A stretch of 64,000 nucleotides of DNA from Phytoseiulus persimilis. Its lineage: Eukaryota; Arthropoda; Arachnida; Mesostigmata; Phytoseiidae. Below the pieces are notes generated by a model. It was given only the letters and a program-made list of their open reading frames with translations, had not been told where the DNA came from and searched no databases. Each line of letters starts with the position of its first letter. Position 1 is the first letter of the stretch. Below, in pieces: positions 13,818 to 26,269 of this stretch. A program made the position numbers and the translations under genes. Location: NCBI GenBank assembly GCA_037576195.1, contig CM075101.1:40238001-40302000 (forward strand), given 5' to 3'.

Positions 13818-16800
13818 GAGTCCGTCTGTCCGGATGGTCGCTGCTGGGAGTCCGGGAGGCTCGTTGTGTTCCGAATGGCAACGCGGTCGGAAGCAAGCGA
13901 GCAAGAGTAGCAGACGGAAGGACAGACAGGCAAGCACCGTTTCCACTTGTGCTCTTGTGGTGTGGCAATAATTGAATCACAAGATGGACAACACCCGTTG
14001 GACAAGCAGGCAACTGACCGACCGACGGACGGAGCAGCCGAGCTGGTTGGCCACAGAGTCTGCTGCCATCGGCCTAATGAGTGTTACTTGCTGCCATTCA
14101 GAACAGGACAACACGTTTAGCCAGTACACTGCGCGTTCGCGCTCATGCGCCCGGTCCGAGTCCGGTTCCCACAGGCTGGTAAAGACACGGCGCGGTGAGA
14201 TTCTTTGAAATAAAAAGACCCGGATGAGAATCTACCTCTGCTCCTCAAGCGGAGTTCTTGGGATCGGATTCCCTGACTCCGAAGTCCAACGCGAATGCTA
14301 TATTCCTGCCGTTCAATCGGGAAGCTGGGTTTGGCGTATCCACAGAAGCCCTGCCGATCGCTCGGACATAACAGAGTTCCTGAAAGCTAGTATTCACCGC
14401 CGAGATTACCGTGATCGTGAACGGCGGATGTTTACTTCGTTCTCGAGACCAGATCCTCCCTGCGAGCCTCATATCGTCCTCATTCAGCCAACCGACCGCT
14501 CGTTCGAACGATTCGCTGCTCTACCTGCATCTGACAGCACCATGAGTCAGTGAAAATTGAGTTATACATACAGAGAGCGCCACTGCTATACTCCTCCTCG
14601 GCATCCTTCCGAAAACCTCACCAATATCTCTCGATCGTCCTCGGAGGTCGAAGCTGGTTCCGAGCCGAAGAACTCCAATCGTTCCACATTGCCGAACTCG
14701 CAAATGGATTATGAATAGAGTCACCAGGTCGCTTCATAGCTGTTTCACATCCCATTTCCGTGATGGGTTCAATTGCGCTTCGAATCAGCTCTTCAATGAA
14801 TTCTCGTCCCGAGTTGTCCGATTAGGGCCAGCGGAACGTGCTGATAACGGTAAGACACGCACACAACGCCAGCAGAACACGCACGCATCAAGACACACGT
14901 GGCATCTTCTTACGAGAACCCCAGGAATCACCTGTCGCCAGTAACTGTGATCGTGCCCGAGTCGGCGCAGCCGAGGCGTTCAGACAGGCCATCATCAGAT
15001 TTGTGACAAATCCAGCGAAATAATTACGTAGACGGTGATGACAACACGGCTTGCTCTTCGACTGAGTTACGGACAACGACACACCATTCTCTAATCATCT
15101 GGTCTCGCTTCGAGAGAATACTGAGAGGAGTTCCACATCTCGGGAAGGAATCCCGCGCCTTCGGTCCGTATTTCAGTTGAAGTTCCCGTTCTGTCGTCCA
15201 GAGCACTTTCATCCGAAGACGGACGGAGCGGCATCGCGGGCTTCAGTCCTTCCCAGCTCAGCTGGATCGACGGCTTGGAGCAATCGGAAGAATTTTCCAC
15301 GAGAATCAGAAACGCTCGCCGGAAAAATGAACCACTCGATGTTTTCCGCAACGGAAAACAAATCGGTCTTTGACGAATTCGAGAGGGTGTTCGAAAGAGA
15401 TCAGTCTGTACTAATGCGCGTTGATATCAGGGTTCTGGTTTGCGAAACTGTGGAATGCTCAAGCGTTTCGACAATGAAAGCGTTTCCGTTGATGTCAGCA
15501 GTCTTGGACGCAAACCACGGAGAAATCTCCCGAAGCCATCAGAGAGAATCAAAACTCACCGATCCGGAGGCGTTTCTCTACTACATGATTATACTTGTTG
15601 GAGTTCTCAAGTGACTCAGACAAACATTTCGATTGTGTTATTTGTCTTTCTATTTTTTGTTCCGACCGGTTCTCGGCTCGATACGGGACGGGTGGATGAA
15701 AAAATCGGCGGAAAAAAGAGCTGGAGAGAAAAACCGATTACGAGTCACCGCGGAGTGCTTGGTGATGATTTCGAGTCAGGTGATTTCAGCGAGCAGGAGC
15801 AAAAAAAAGCTGTGACCAGGAACCAGCGAGTTACGAAACCCAACGCGAGATGGAGATGTAGAGGAGAAACTCGGGAGAGCCAGGTAGCCTAATACCAATC
15901 AGTTTTTCCGTGAGCTGTTGAAGCAATTTTCGGCGTCACCGAACCGTACGCGGCAGGGGTTCTTGGTTGCGGCGCTGCGGAATCACGGAACGAGTTCTTG
16001 AGATGCTCCTCGCAATGCACCTAAGCATTTCTGGCAGCGAAATAAAATGTCAATCGTCACAAAGTAAAAAAACATTCTGATACTCCGATCAAAGCACGAT
16101 ATCATTCGATCTAGTAGAATGCGGCGAAATCGTTGCCGTTCAACAACCGCGGCTCCTCTCCCTGAGCCGCTGGTGTTCATGTAAATTACGCCCTTCATGC
16201 GATTGTCGGGGAGAGATTTATTTATTCGTGTTTTATTGCACTGACATCAAGAGTACGGTCACCTAGGAACGTGAGAAGAGAGCGAATCCAAGCGTGAAAC
16301 GGGATTCCGACAGTGGTTGAATTCAAGGGTGACTCCCGCGTAGTCTGAGATGCGATGCTCGCCGATTTTGTGAATTTCAGTAGCATGATCCACTGAGGAA
16401 AACTTCTCTCCTCTCGAATGCGGAGCTCATTGAGATACCAGCGGGGCAAACAACAGATCCAGGGAACTAATGCCCTGGAAATGAATCAAACTACCGCAGT
16501 TCCTCCGGGAGTGGGGCGGAGATCGGTCTCCTGATCGAGAGCCCAATGGGACTCAGGAGTCTCTCGGCTATCGTCGAGCTGCACCGGATCACAGCGGAGC
16601 TCATCTCGGTGTCGCTTTCCTATGCCAAGATTGAGAAGTCGCGCGAATGGAAAAATAAATGGCAGATGCATTGGAGCATGCTACTGATCATGCACATTTC
16701 GCGTACAGCTGGGGGCGGCACGAAATCGCAGCTCTGAATGAGCCGAATCTCATAAAGTACTGCGGAGCCACAGCACCAGGCGGCGCTGCTCATGAGCGCA

Positions 16801-17996
16801 CGAAGAAGCGAATGAGAACTTCTTAATAGGGGCCTGCTCGGCTGCCTGCTTGCCTGTCGGCTTGCCTGGCTGTGTTGTTCGTTGGACAGATAATGCCTCT
16901 GAAGCAGATGGCAGCGGACAAAGTTGCTTCCTCACTCACTCGCTCGCTCGCCATCATCGTCATTACGTTGGCTTCAACGATATTAGCGTCGGATGAGAGA
17001 CGATACAACTGCATTATGGTGGTCCTTCTGTCGGCGCGTTCGGCCGCCCGTTGGTTTGTCCGGCCGTCTCTGTGCATTCCTCGTCATGGGAGTCAACTAA
17101 AGAAGAATCAACTACAATCCTAAATATGTCATCAACATGACAGACCGGGATGTATGACAGCCCCGGGTGCAACTGTCGCGTGAGGTTTCCCAATCAGCGG
17201 TGGCGTGGGCCTCGACTGCGGAATATACGGCAACGCGCTCCAGAACGGTTGAAAATCAGGAATGATCGAGGTCTCGGTTGAGGTTCATCAAGCCCAGGAA
17301 ACCCTCTCGAAGATGGATGCCCGAACTGGCAGAGGAGTCCAGATGGAAGGAGGCTTGACCTTCCGCCCTCTCTATCCATGCAGAGCGATCGGGGCTCACT
17401 TGTTCGGTTCGGTAGCCTGGAAGTGTCGGGAGAAATAGGATACGCCGCAATAAAGTATCGATGAAAGCAGCTTGATCGAGCGAATTCAATGGGGGACAGA
17501 GACGGCGGACAAGGAGAACGAAGGACAGTTACTCGTTTCACGGCCCCCGTATCCGTGATCGAGGTCATTACGCGGGCGCTTTCTCTTTTTCCGTTCGCCC
17601 ACCGTCTCCTGATGTACAGAACACACGTAGTCGTCGCGCGGTCGCCGATTGGCCCTCGACTGACTGAGTCTGTCATGGTCGGTGTTGAAGTTCCGAAATC
17701 GTCCGTAGCAGGCGCTTCATCAGGCGAGGAATGAGAAAAGAAAGCAGACCGCGAACAAGCCTCTCGTTGGCTGCGCGACATACGAAAATAGCAATTAAAT
17801 GGGTTGGACGTCTACATCAGCCTCTTCCACTCACTCCCTCGCACGCTCTCTCTCCGCGGCTCGGCCGACGCGCGTGATTCGGGGCTCTTTATGAAAACCG
17901 TCTACAAATTAAAGCGGTGCCTCATCTGGAGAATTATGCAAGAATTCATTTAGCGCTGAGCCGTCTCCTCATTCAGGCTCGATCTTCGTTCACCAC

Positions 17997-18025
17997 GGCG
18001 GCGGCGGCGTCGTCGTCGTCGTCGT
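17997..18025. repeat. (CGG)n/(CGT)n trinucleotide tract
   Basis: A run of CGG triplets passes directly into a run of CGT triplets, about 300 bp before the final exon of the homeobox gene. Confidence 0.9.
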
Positions 18026-18321
18026 GACCGACTCTCATTTGCTATTCGAGCGCTCATCAATAACTGCGCGCATTATCATTTCTTCGGATTCTTGGTTTGT
18101 GATGTCGAGCCGTCTCGGGAACGGCCGAAATAAATCATCGCTGGAAATAGGAGCTCTGTGCTTCTGCTCTAACCTCGAAAGAAGCGGCGAAATCGAGAAA
18201 GTAACGAAGTCTCTCAAAAAGTTGATTTTTCCCATCGGATCGGAGAACTGGACCCCGAGGCAATTAGTTTCCGTCTTGAGGCTATTCCGGAGATCTAAAA
18301 CGGAGCACTTCTCCTTTCCAG

Positions 18322-18646
18322 GCGACAAACCGCTGAAGAACGCGAAGCAGAACGCCAGGCCGCCAACCGCCTGATGATGTCCCTCCAAGCTGAAGTTGTA
18401 CAGAAGTCGATGCAGTTCGCCGCTCAGCAAGTGTCTTCAGATCCGAGGGACCAACTACAATGTTTGAGCAGCGCATCTCTGCACGCGCTCCAGTCGCTGC
18501 AACCCTGGGCAGCTGAAGCGGCGGCCATAAATGCAGCCCAGCAAGCCGCTGCCCTCCAGGCCGCAGCTGCCGGAGCTCAGAACGCACCTCCCGGCAGTGC
18601 TGGTGGACCACCGACTCCCCATTTTCTCACGACGCCTCTCTGCTAA
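18322..18646 (+). CDS. C15: TLX/C15-type homeobox protein, C-terminal exon
   Basis: The exon follows CTCCTTTCCAG and continues the homeodomain frame exactly: AG|G gives R, then [18 protein letters not shown], the conserved segment that directly follows the TLX homeodomain. A SLQAE segment comes next, then a conserved-looking [19 protein letters not shown] region that resembles the C-terminus of Drosophila C15, an alanine/glutamine-rich tail, a proline/glycine-rich segment and the stop TAA at 18644-18646. With the upstream exon this gives about 193 residues; the N-terminal part is missing. The intron position at the end of helix 3 appears conserved in the family, from general knowledge. Confidence 0.95.
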
Positions 18647-19265
18647 AAAGTAGAGTAGGCCGGAAGAAAAGAAAGTTTTTTTTTTGTAAGAAAAACGGAG
18701 CATTATGCAGAAAATCCGGTGCAGCGAAGTCTTAGCGGAAATCTTCGCCTTTAGTTTCGGTGCTAGAGGACCTATAATCCTCGTGAATACGATGGAGCTC
18801 CGAAGTTCCACGACCTATTATGACTATGCATTTCAAGTGAATATGTGTCCGCGCACGATTGGACTCGCAAGAGGTAGCTTACCCAATGACCTAATGATTC
18901 GGGAGGAGAAATTCATTTTCGAACCGTCTTGAACCTAGCTGCGACGACGATGAATCGGAATGAAAACTGACACCGCATCAATCGGAGCGAATAGACGGAA
19001 CCACATTCTCGTGCAATGGGACACAGCGCATGCATTTCCTAGTTAGAACGGGAGAAACTGACTGGGGGACATTGGTCGAATGATAAGCAAGGGAAAAATA
19101 TTCCAACGAGAACTGGATTCATTACAAGAACGGGCTCCTCAAATTAGCGGGCATGATTGACTCTGTAAATACTTCGAAACAGGGTGGCTCGTGACGAATG
19201 CAAAATCCTGAAACGCGGGGAATGAACGGTAGGCAGGATTTTATCCGGGGGAACGTGTAAATAAA
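18647..19265 (+). terminator. Probable 3' UTR and poly(A) signal of the homeobox gene
   Basis: The first AATAAA after the stop codon that I noticed is at 19260-19265, about 615 bp downstream; another is at 19783-19788. Neither is proven. A short open frame at 18705-18932 lies here and is treated as non-coding. Confidence 0.4.
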
Positions 19266-22200
19266 AGTGAAAGCAGCTCTAGATTTTCTTACAGTGAGCC
19301 CTGAGTCAGTCGACCGCTGCCGGTTCTTCGCGGTCGGAGCAGCGGTTTCGTCCGAATCGCCTCCGTACCCTCAGAACGTGGTTCTGTACATAGATACAAG
19401 AATGGGGAGGATGGAGACGACCATGATTATAATTGTTACCGCTAGTGTGTTGCTATTTATAAGAAGAGGATGAGAATAAGCAGAGCGGATCGGAGCGGAA
19501 GCATTGATAGGAGGGATCACAAGGATTTGAACAATAGGAAGCTTGATTCATGTAATGACGACTGAGAAATTCGGTGCGAAAGGAATGCTTTGCAAGCAGC
19601 AGCGAGTTTTGTAGAAAATGAGCGGGATGGAAATTTCGCCCGAGAGAGAAGCGAAGAAAGGACCCAGACCTTATTCCTCTGCAATTCTTAGTCTGGAATC
19701 CGGAAGTCGCAGATTCTCCGACTTGAGTGATCAAGGAACGGGAGAAGTTTATTGATGAATGAATGAACGGTTCTAATGGATGAATAAATTCTGGAAATGT
19801 CTGTAGAAATTCCCGTTATTATCAGTTCTCGCGCGAAACTCAGGACGTTGACACGGAGCTCGGTGAGAGTAGCTCAGGAGGACGAAATCGGAGCATTTCA
19901 GCGAGAGGCGGGCCAAACTCCTTCACAGAGACGCTTCCTTTTCGGAGAGGGACGACGTGCTGTGACCGCGCAGATTCCCTCAGATGTCCGTTGAGCTTGT
20001 CGTGCAGAGTAGAACCGACTTCTCTTTGGAACGGTAGCGATTGAAGGGACAGGATACAACAAGCTGACTGAATAACGCCCATTTTATCGAGTTTCCCTTC
20101 TGACTTTTGGCAACGTTTGATCGAGATGTTTCAGCGCAATGACTGAAGCGACGTCTTGCCTCGATACTTGACGGTACTCTCTGAAGCCATTGCAGCGGCC
20201 CGCCATCCATGCGGCTAAGTGCTACCTTCTACCGACGATACGCGCGCGGCAAACAAACCAGGGGATCCGGTCATGTTCGTCCGCCCGTACGTCAGTCATT
20301 TCGCCATTCCGAGAACGTTCGAAGAAACAGTTGGAATCGCACGAGTCAGCACAAATGATACAACGCAAATACTCGTTCAAGTCAGCGTCTGTCATACTCG
20401 GTCAACAATCATTGCTTCAGCGAGCAGCCTTTTCTCTGTTTCTGTCGGGGCGACCGTTGTGTTCCGTGGCGGTTCTCGAAACAATGCCTCCGATACCACG
20501 AGTTTGGGAGCACCAGATACAACTTTGTGCTGAGTAACGAATCAAACTCATACGATATTCAACCAAAGGCAGGAAATGAGAACCTTTGCTAACGTTCCAT
20601 AGCTTGCTGCACAGGGGTATGTACCCGGAAGGTTGACTTCCTGGAATGGGAATCGAGGGATCCATTTTTGAGGAGCGGAATTTCCCCCTGCCCCGCGAGA
20701 CGTGATACCCAGGAGAAAGGCCCAGGGAGCTATAATTCACCACACAACAATATTCTTATCATCTCGGCCATCATCGGCATCTCCGCGCCCCTTGAAGAGG
20801 GCGCCCCCTCTCGCCTCCAGACAGCACCAACATGTCTGTGGAACCACAGACTACTCATTTGTTTTTTGCGGGGACAAGGTTTGAAAATATTAGTCCGTGA
20901 ATGCGCCACAGTCCGCCCTGACGTTTTAGCCATCTCGGCAACCAACTGATTCCAGTTGGGTATTCCATTCGAAACTAGTCACAAGAAGTCTGAGGAGTTA
21001 GAATCGGATTCCCTCTTCCACTGGGACTCGTTAGGAAAATTCCTGGAGAGCACCTCTCACTGAGGCGTCTCCGAGTGCAAGGCTATTTTGACCAGAGTCC
21101 GTTTCCGTTAAGACTCATTGGGAGCAGATGATCGCTTTTATTACGATTTGCAACCTCCTCCTTAACATTCCATTCCCTTCTGATGTGGGGGACGGCTAAT
21201 CCGTGGATCTTTGATTTGTTTTCCCCAACTTGCTAGAGCAAACTGCATCAACGAACCCTCAGCTCTCCCATCCAATCTCACTCAGTGAGTTAGTTCAGCT
21301 TGAAACTTTCTTCCTCCCCAGACCTCATCAGTGAGAAATTGAAGAACAACAAATTGCCTCTCGACACGAAAGCGGGTTAACTCACAGCACAACTGATTCC
21401 TCGTGCGGTCTTTGGACTTGAAACGAACTCAGCTCTGACAACAAGATCGAGTGGAACTTGAATCGCTTCGCTTCGACTGGACCCAGGATGCGGATTTGGA
21501 TAAGAACTAGACCAATGAAACTTTACGGGCAGTTCATCGGCCCCCAATCTTCTTCGCACATGATGAACTCCCCCGGATTGAACTCTCGTCGAAATTTCGA
21601 GTGAAATTCGCAACAGAACGTGTCCTATCGTCGATGACGAGGCAGGATCTCCTCGTGTACTTTTGGTTTCTATGGCCGATTTTCGTGTATTTCAGGCAGA
21701 GTTCAATTGCCTACCTCGTTGAGCCACTATCGTCGACCGGATGAATACAAAGGACTGGAAGACCTCGAGCGTAATAAGTATCGTCATAGTCCGCGGCCAG
21801 TAGTTGGTGTTCCTGCGAGGAATATTAAATAGCGGCTTGACAGGCCCATTAGGCGAAGTCCATTCATCAAACACAAGCGGGTATAGCCGACCGCCAATGA
21901 ACGAACCGAGGACTACCTTGGGGGGCTCGCGCGTTACGTATGCACTCCGATCGGTAGTGCTCAACGCACCTCAAAGAGGCTCAGATAGAACCCGCCGAGG
22001 CAGAAAACCTGCGGCCGAAAGCACGATCACACTCACTCGCGAGCCATTTACATAGAACTCGTCGGACACGAACAGAGTCAAACTGCGGTCACTCAGCCGA
22101 ACTGATTCCACCCAATGGAATGACTTCAATTTCCCGCAGAAGCAGCGACCTCGTAAGGGCGCTTTCGAAATCGTTCACGCATCTGAATCGCAGAAACATT

Positions 22201-23051
22201 TGCACGCGAACGATCCTCGTCTGGTCCTGTGTTCCTTCACAGGACAGCCCATAGAGCTCCGTGCAAGAGGCTGTCGTCGGTTGCGATCAGCCACACGGAC
22301 GGGAAGGTCCGGAACAAGCTGTCCGGGAATCGCGTGCTCCAGAACGACTTCTCAGAATCGAAATTACAGGATAGATTCACAAAGCGAATGTGCCATTAGA
22401 CCCAGATGTGTTCAGGTACCTGCGTTCCCATCTTCCTGGGATTATTTAGACGACGACGACAAACAATCATATCATCGCTCACACACAACTCACCGCTCTC
22501 ATCAAAATGACAGAATGGTCAAGCAAATAGCGAAAGTCGTTGCTCGCTGGGTGGTACCAAAACAGTGCGAGCACTGACTCAATGAAGCTTCTGTCGTCAT
22601 TCGTTCCTGGATCGATTCGGGTGATCAAATATTCCGTAACCACAAGTACGCAGACGCATCGAAGTCTTGATCCGATCGACTTCGGACTTTGACCCCGAGT
22701 TCCTCGAGTCACGGGCATGATGAAGATTTCCAATAGAGGCGACGAACTGCCAGTTCTTCAGGGTTCGTTGCGACCAGACTTCACTGCTCAGATGGAGGCC
22801 AGAGCACCGCGTGCAGGAAAAGTTGGGAAACACTGGGAATCGGCTCGGCATTGAATTACGTGGATGATCGTTCACGGTTTCGATAGTTGCGTTTCCCCGA
22901 CTCGTGTTCGAGCTCACACCGCGCATATCGAATTTGGGTGATCAGCATCGGCGTGTCTCAGCTCCGGGAATCTCCTGGTATGGATGCTCTCGAGGCTCTT
23001 CGTTTGACCTCCACCGGGATGACACGAGGCAACCACGAATAGTCTGGAGTT
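19266..23051. other. Intergenic region, nothing recognised
   Basis: Open frames are short and mutually overlapping. I found no protein domain, transposon terminus or strong hairpin. A few donor- or acceptor-like sites are not supported by a frame that continues across them. Confidence 0.4.
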
Positions 23052-23576
23052 GATTCCAATCATCCAGGAGGACTTCCAGTGCTCCAACAGACGCAACAGC
23101 GCATGACCGCAGCAATAGCGATTTTCCCTCCGTTCGGCACAAATTTATCCTGCTTATTGTTCACGGCCCAACGGTGATGATGACTTCGTCGACAACGAAG
23201 ACAACTTCGCAGACGACTCCGGCGATTTCGACAATGGCTCCAACGGCGACCTATCTGACGCCGTTTCTATCGGATGGGTCTGATAGCCGCCCAACAGATT
23301 CGGTTGAATTCTTTCGCTGCCTGGTTCGTGTTTGTTCAGCGTTGACTCGCTGCTCGGTGTCGGTCAATTCACACAACGATTCAGAATCAATTTTCGGTAG
23401 CTCTCGTCGTCTTGGCGAATCATTGTCAGCGATTGAACCGCTGGAGAAGACGTTGTTCAGATCACATGTCCGCCGTTTGGCTCCGTTCGACTGGCTGCGA
23501 AACCTGAAAAGGACGAAGATGATGAATAACGAGATGATCGGCGTCATCATCTTGTCGTCGCCATCGGCGAAAAGGT
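23052..23576 (+). CDS. Possible exon of unknown function
   Basis: A frame of about 175 codons stays open from after a TGA near 23050 to AAAAG|GTGAGC, where the apparent stop lies inside the donor consensus. A possible acceptor (ATCATCCAG) sits just after the left end. The product has a hydrophobic patch (FILLIVHG), a threonine/serine-rich stretch and a basic C-terminal part. The opposite strand is also open for 157 codons (23251-23724), with a hydrophobic segment (IISLFIIFVLF). At most one strand is likely real. No family recognised. Confidence 0.25.
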
Positions 23577-23749
23577 GAGCGAACGAGCGTCCAGGCAAAT
23601 CGGCGGAACGAGAAAAGTGTCTGCCAATAAAGGAAGCGCAAACACGAAAATCGAATAGCAATATGGATTTAGTGGTGGCTGGCTGGCAGCGGCGTTCGTC
23701 GACGGTATTGGAACAAGCATGCAACTATTTCGAGCCTCTTTCCTCAAGT

Positions 23750-25340
23750 GAGCGATAGCTTTTGTTTTTCCTCGTTTCGTACAACGAATCCCAGAAGGGG
23801 CACATTGAGTCGAGCTCCGGGAAACCGCTCGCTCCTACGATGCTTCTCCTTATCAGCACTTGCGTGTTTTGTCATGACGACCTCAGAGAAACATTTCCGT
23901 TGATTCCAGTACATACCCGAGACGAGCCCATCGCAGATCATTCTCGAGCAGGGCGTTGGATCTCGCGGAGCGCAAGGGATCCGTCATTTCCGTTAAGTGC
24001 CGGGAAGATTCGAAAGCTGGTTCGAGCCCGACTCAGAAGCGAAAAGGATTCCTGAGTATTCTTTGACACTCGGTGCGCTCTTCTTTCCGAGTTATTATAC
24101 TAATAAGCATGTGTGGGAGGCCGTCTTTTTTGCGGAAAAAGTTCACCAGGATTTATGCGTCGTGTCTGCTCGTTCGCTCGCTCGCTCGCCTTCCCGACCC
24201 GGCTCGTGTGGTGAACATCGCGCGGCTTCTCGCCCGCGTGAGCTGCTGCAAGTTAAGCTCAGAATAATTTATGAGCTTGAAAATTCCGGAGCCCAGGAGA
24301 TAAAACACTTTAACCAGCTATCCAGCCACCCAGTGAGCCTCAACGTATGATGAATTGCCTTCAGGGACATATCTCAAGTCTTCCCCTCACTCGACATTCA
24401 TAGGACAATATTCTGCAGCACGGGGTCGATTCAAGAGTTCCGCGACTGAATCGGAATTAGCCCAGTGAGCGGATCCCTCGCTCTGCGAATTCTCGCGCAG
24501 GCGCTCTCATCGAACATCGATAGTCGGAAAAGTTCTCATACATTACGCCGACAGGAATCGATTGCGCAGAAACGCTCAAACAACAACCTCGACGAGGGAA
24601 TCTCGAGTGAGATTAGTTCACGGCAATGCTGACAGCAGAGGGAACCAGCGTCCTGGGACTAGAACGCCTCGCTGCGCCGGACGAAGCTGCCTCATAACGA
24701 AGAGATTGTAGATGAGATGGAGAGATAACAGAGAGGAGCGCGCTCCGGACCCACCGTGCCGTCAGAGTTTGAGGCAAGTGATGTGGGACTTTGTTCGCTT
24801 AGGTACCACGTGACGCATTCACATGGAGAGGAGAAGTGCTCCACCGAGTGAAAGATTCGCTCTTAATTCGAAGGGACAGAATGATTCAAATCCTTCTTGT
24901 GTGCCAGGGCGATCCTAGCGAGAGGCCGTGCAATGAGGAGGATAAGAAACACTGTTTTCTTCCTGTGAAGGATTACACAGGGTGTGCACGCGAAAATTAG
25001 CTTCGATCTTATTCTTGCCGAGACGAGAAGATTGCCACGTCGACTACAAGACGACGAGGGAAGCGTATACTCATCAAGTATTTATTCACACCACCACTCC
25101 GTGGATAACCTGCACGAAAAGACTGGAGACCTCCTCTCCCTCCGTAAGCCAAAGTTCGGTCACGTGACTCTGTGACAAGATCGTTGTCGCCCGACTTTTT
25201 ATCATTGATCTACGACAAGAACATCATTGTTCCGGGGCAGTCTCAATCACTTGTGACAGTCCATGTAATGAGGTCCGACTAACTGAATCGTCAGTCAGGC
25301 AGCTCCACTTGGGGCAATGCTGAGTTCTGAAGTTGGTTGA
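23750..25340. other. Intergenic region, nothing recognised
   Basis: Only short overlapping open frames. A (CGCT)n-like tract lies around 24168-24190. No transposon terminus or domain seen. Confidence 0.4.
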
Positions 25341-25343
25341 TCA

Positions 25344-26040
25344 GTGCATCATTTACTCGCCTGGGAATCGAATCATCGACCGGAAAGATATTTTCAATCA
25401 TTCTCCGGAGAAGTTGTCCGGGAAGAAGCAATCAAAGGGCACCCAACAAAGAGGAGCTTCCGCCGTTTCGGAGCTACCACGACGCCAAAAAGACTGAGGA
25501 AACTTCTCGAAGTCAGACATCGAGATGCGAGGAGACAGGCTTTCGGTGTACACCACTCCTCCATGTCAAACAGATTTAGCGGAGGGAGAATGGATTGGAG
25601 TTCTTCGCATTCCGGAGAATGTATTCAGGGGGGGATCTGTGGGGCCGACTTGATCGCCCGAACTTGGCTTCATTCCGCACATGGACAGACACCGACTTGC
25701 GAGAGTTGCTCATGGGAATTCTTACCGCACCGCAGAAATCGCGAATTGATGATTTCATCCCAATGACTCAAAACAGAGGTGAAGAATGGAGCAGAGGCGT
25801 AGTCCCCAGTTAGCATTCATCGATGATTCAGAAAGCCCACAGGTCTCCAGGATACGCAGGATGACTCGCGAGGGTATCGGCTTCTGGTGTGGCAAGCGCG
25901 TGAGTGCTCGACAACAGGATCTGAGTGAGGTGCGTGTCCCAACGGCGGCTGGGCCGGTACAAGTGGAAGCTTCCCCGAAGAAGCAGCCTGCAGGTTTGGA
26001 GTCGCAGGACAAGCCGACGGAAGCAGCCGCATCAGCATAA
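25344..26040 (+). CDS. Possible coding region, exon structure unresolved
   Basis: Several plus-strand frames here look protein-like. One is basic (25344 onwards, with GEVVREEAIKGHPTKRSFRR). A second (about 25595-25780) contains GGDLWGRLDRPNLASFRTWT. A third begins at an ATG at 25786 and runs 84 codons to EAAASA and a stop at 26040. A possible donor GAG|GTGAAG and acceptor CAAAACAG lie between the last two. I could not join them with confidence and recognise no family. This may be a real short-exon gene, a decayed one, or chance. Confidence 0.25.
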
Positions 26041-26243
26041 GCAAAGGAGAAAATTTGATTCCCGGCGAAATCCCGTTCTGCAATCCAAAACTGCCTGCGA
26101 TGACTCTCGATCATACACTCGTCAAAATACGTAATCGTTTTCTGAGATTCTATGTCGTGTTATGGACTCCACTATCCCTCTGATCGAGCTCGCGGAGCCG
26201 AGAAGAAGTGTCAGCAATGAAGAATGAACATCAAGAATTTGTC

Positions 26244-26269
26244 AGAAGGGGGGAAATATACCCCCTTCT
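26244..26269. other. Small perfect hairpin
   Basis: AGAAGGGGG (26244-26252) pairs perfectly with CCCCCTTCT (26261-26269) around an 8-nt A/T-rich loop. It lies in an apparently gene-free stretch. Confidence 0.6.

Larger units (their letters stand above)
3221..18321 (+). other. 15.1 kb intron of the homeobox gene
   Basis: The intron begins GTGAGTTCAG after the homeodomain exon and ends CTCCTTTCCAG before the next exon; the split arginine codon (AG|G) rejoins in frame. The size is striking beside the other introns inferred here (mostly about 44-125 bp). I saw no transposon in it. It holds microsatellites, a 22-bp triplication, a stem-loop and open frames on both strands that look like chance. 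The longest is 279 codons on the minus strand (5736-6575). It is arginine, serine and cysteine rich, has no domain and crosses the 22-bp repeat in three different phases. Large introns of developmental regulators often carry enhancers, but that is inference. Confidence 0.85.

Noticed and set aside
17194-17781. 195-codon minus-strand open frame in the intron
   Set aside because: Length is within chance expectation for 64 kb at this composition, with no domain and low-complexity arginine/serine/proline content.
18705-18932. 75-codon open frame after the homeobox gene stop
   Set aside because: It lies in the probable 3' UTR, has no domain and no splice support.
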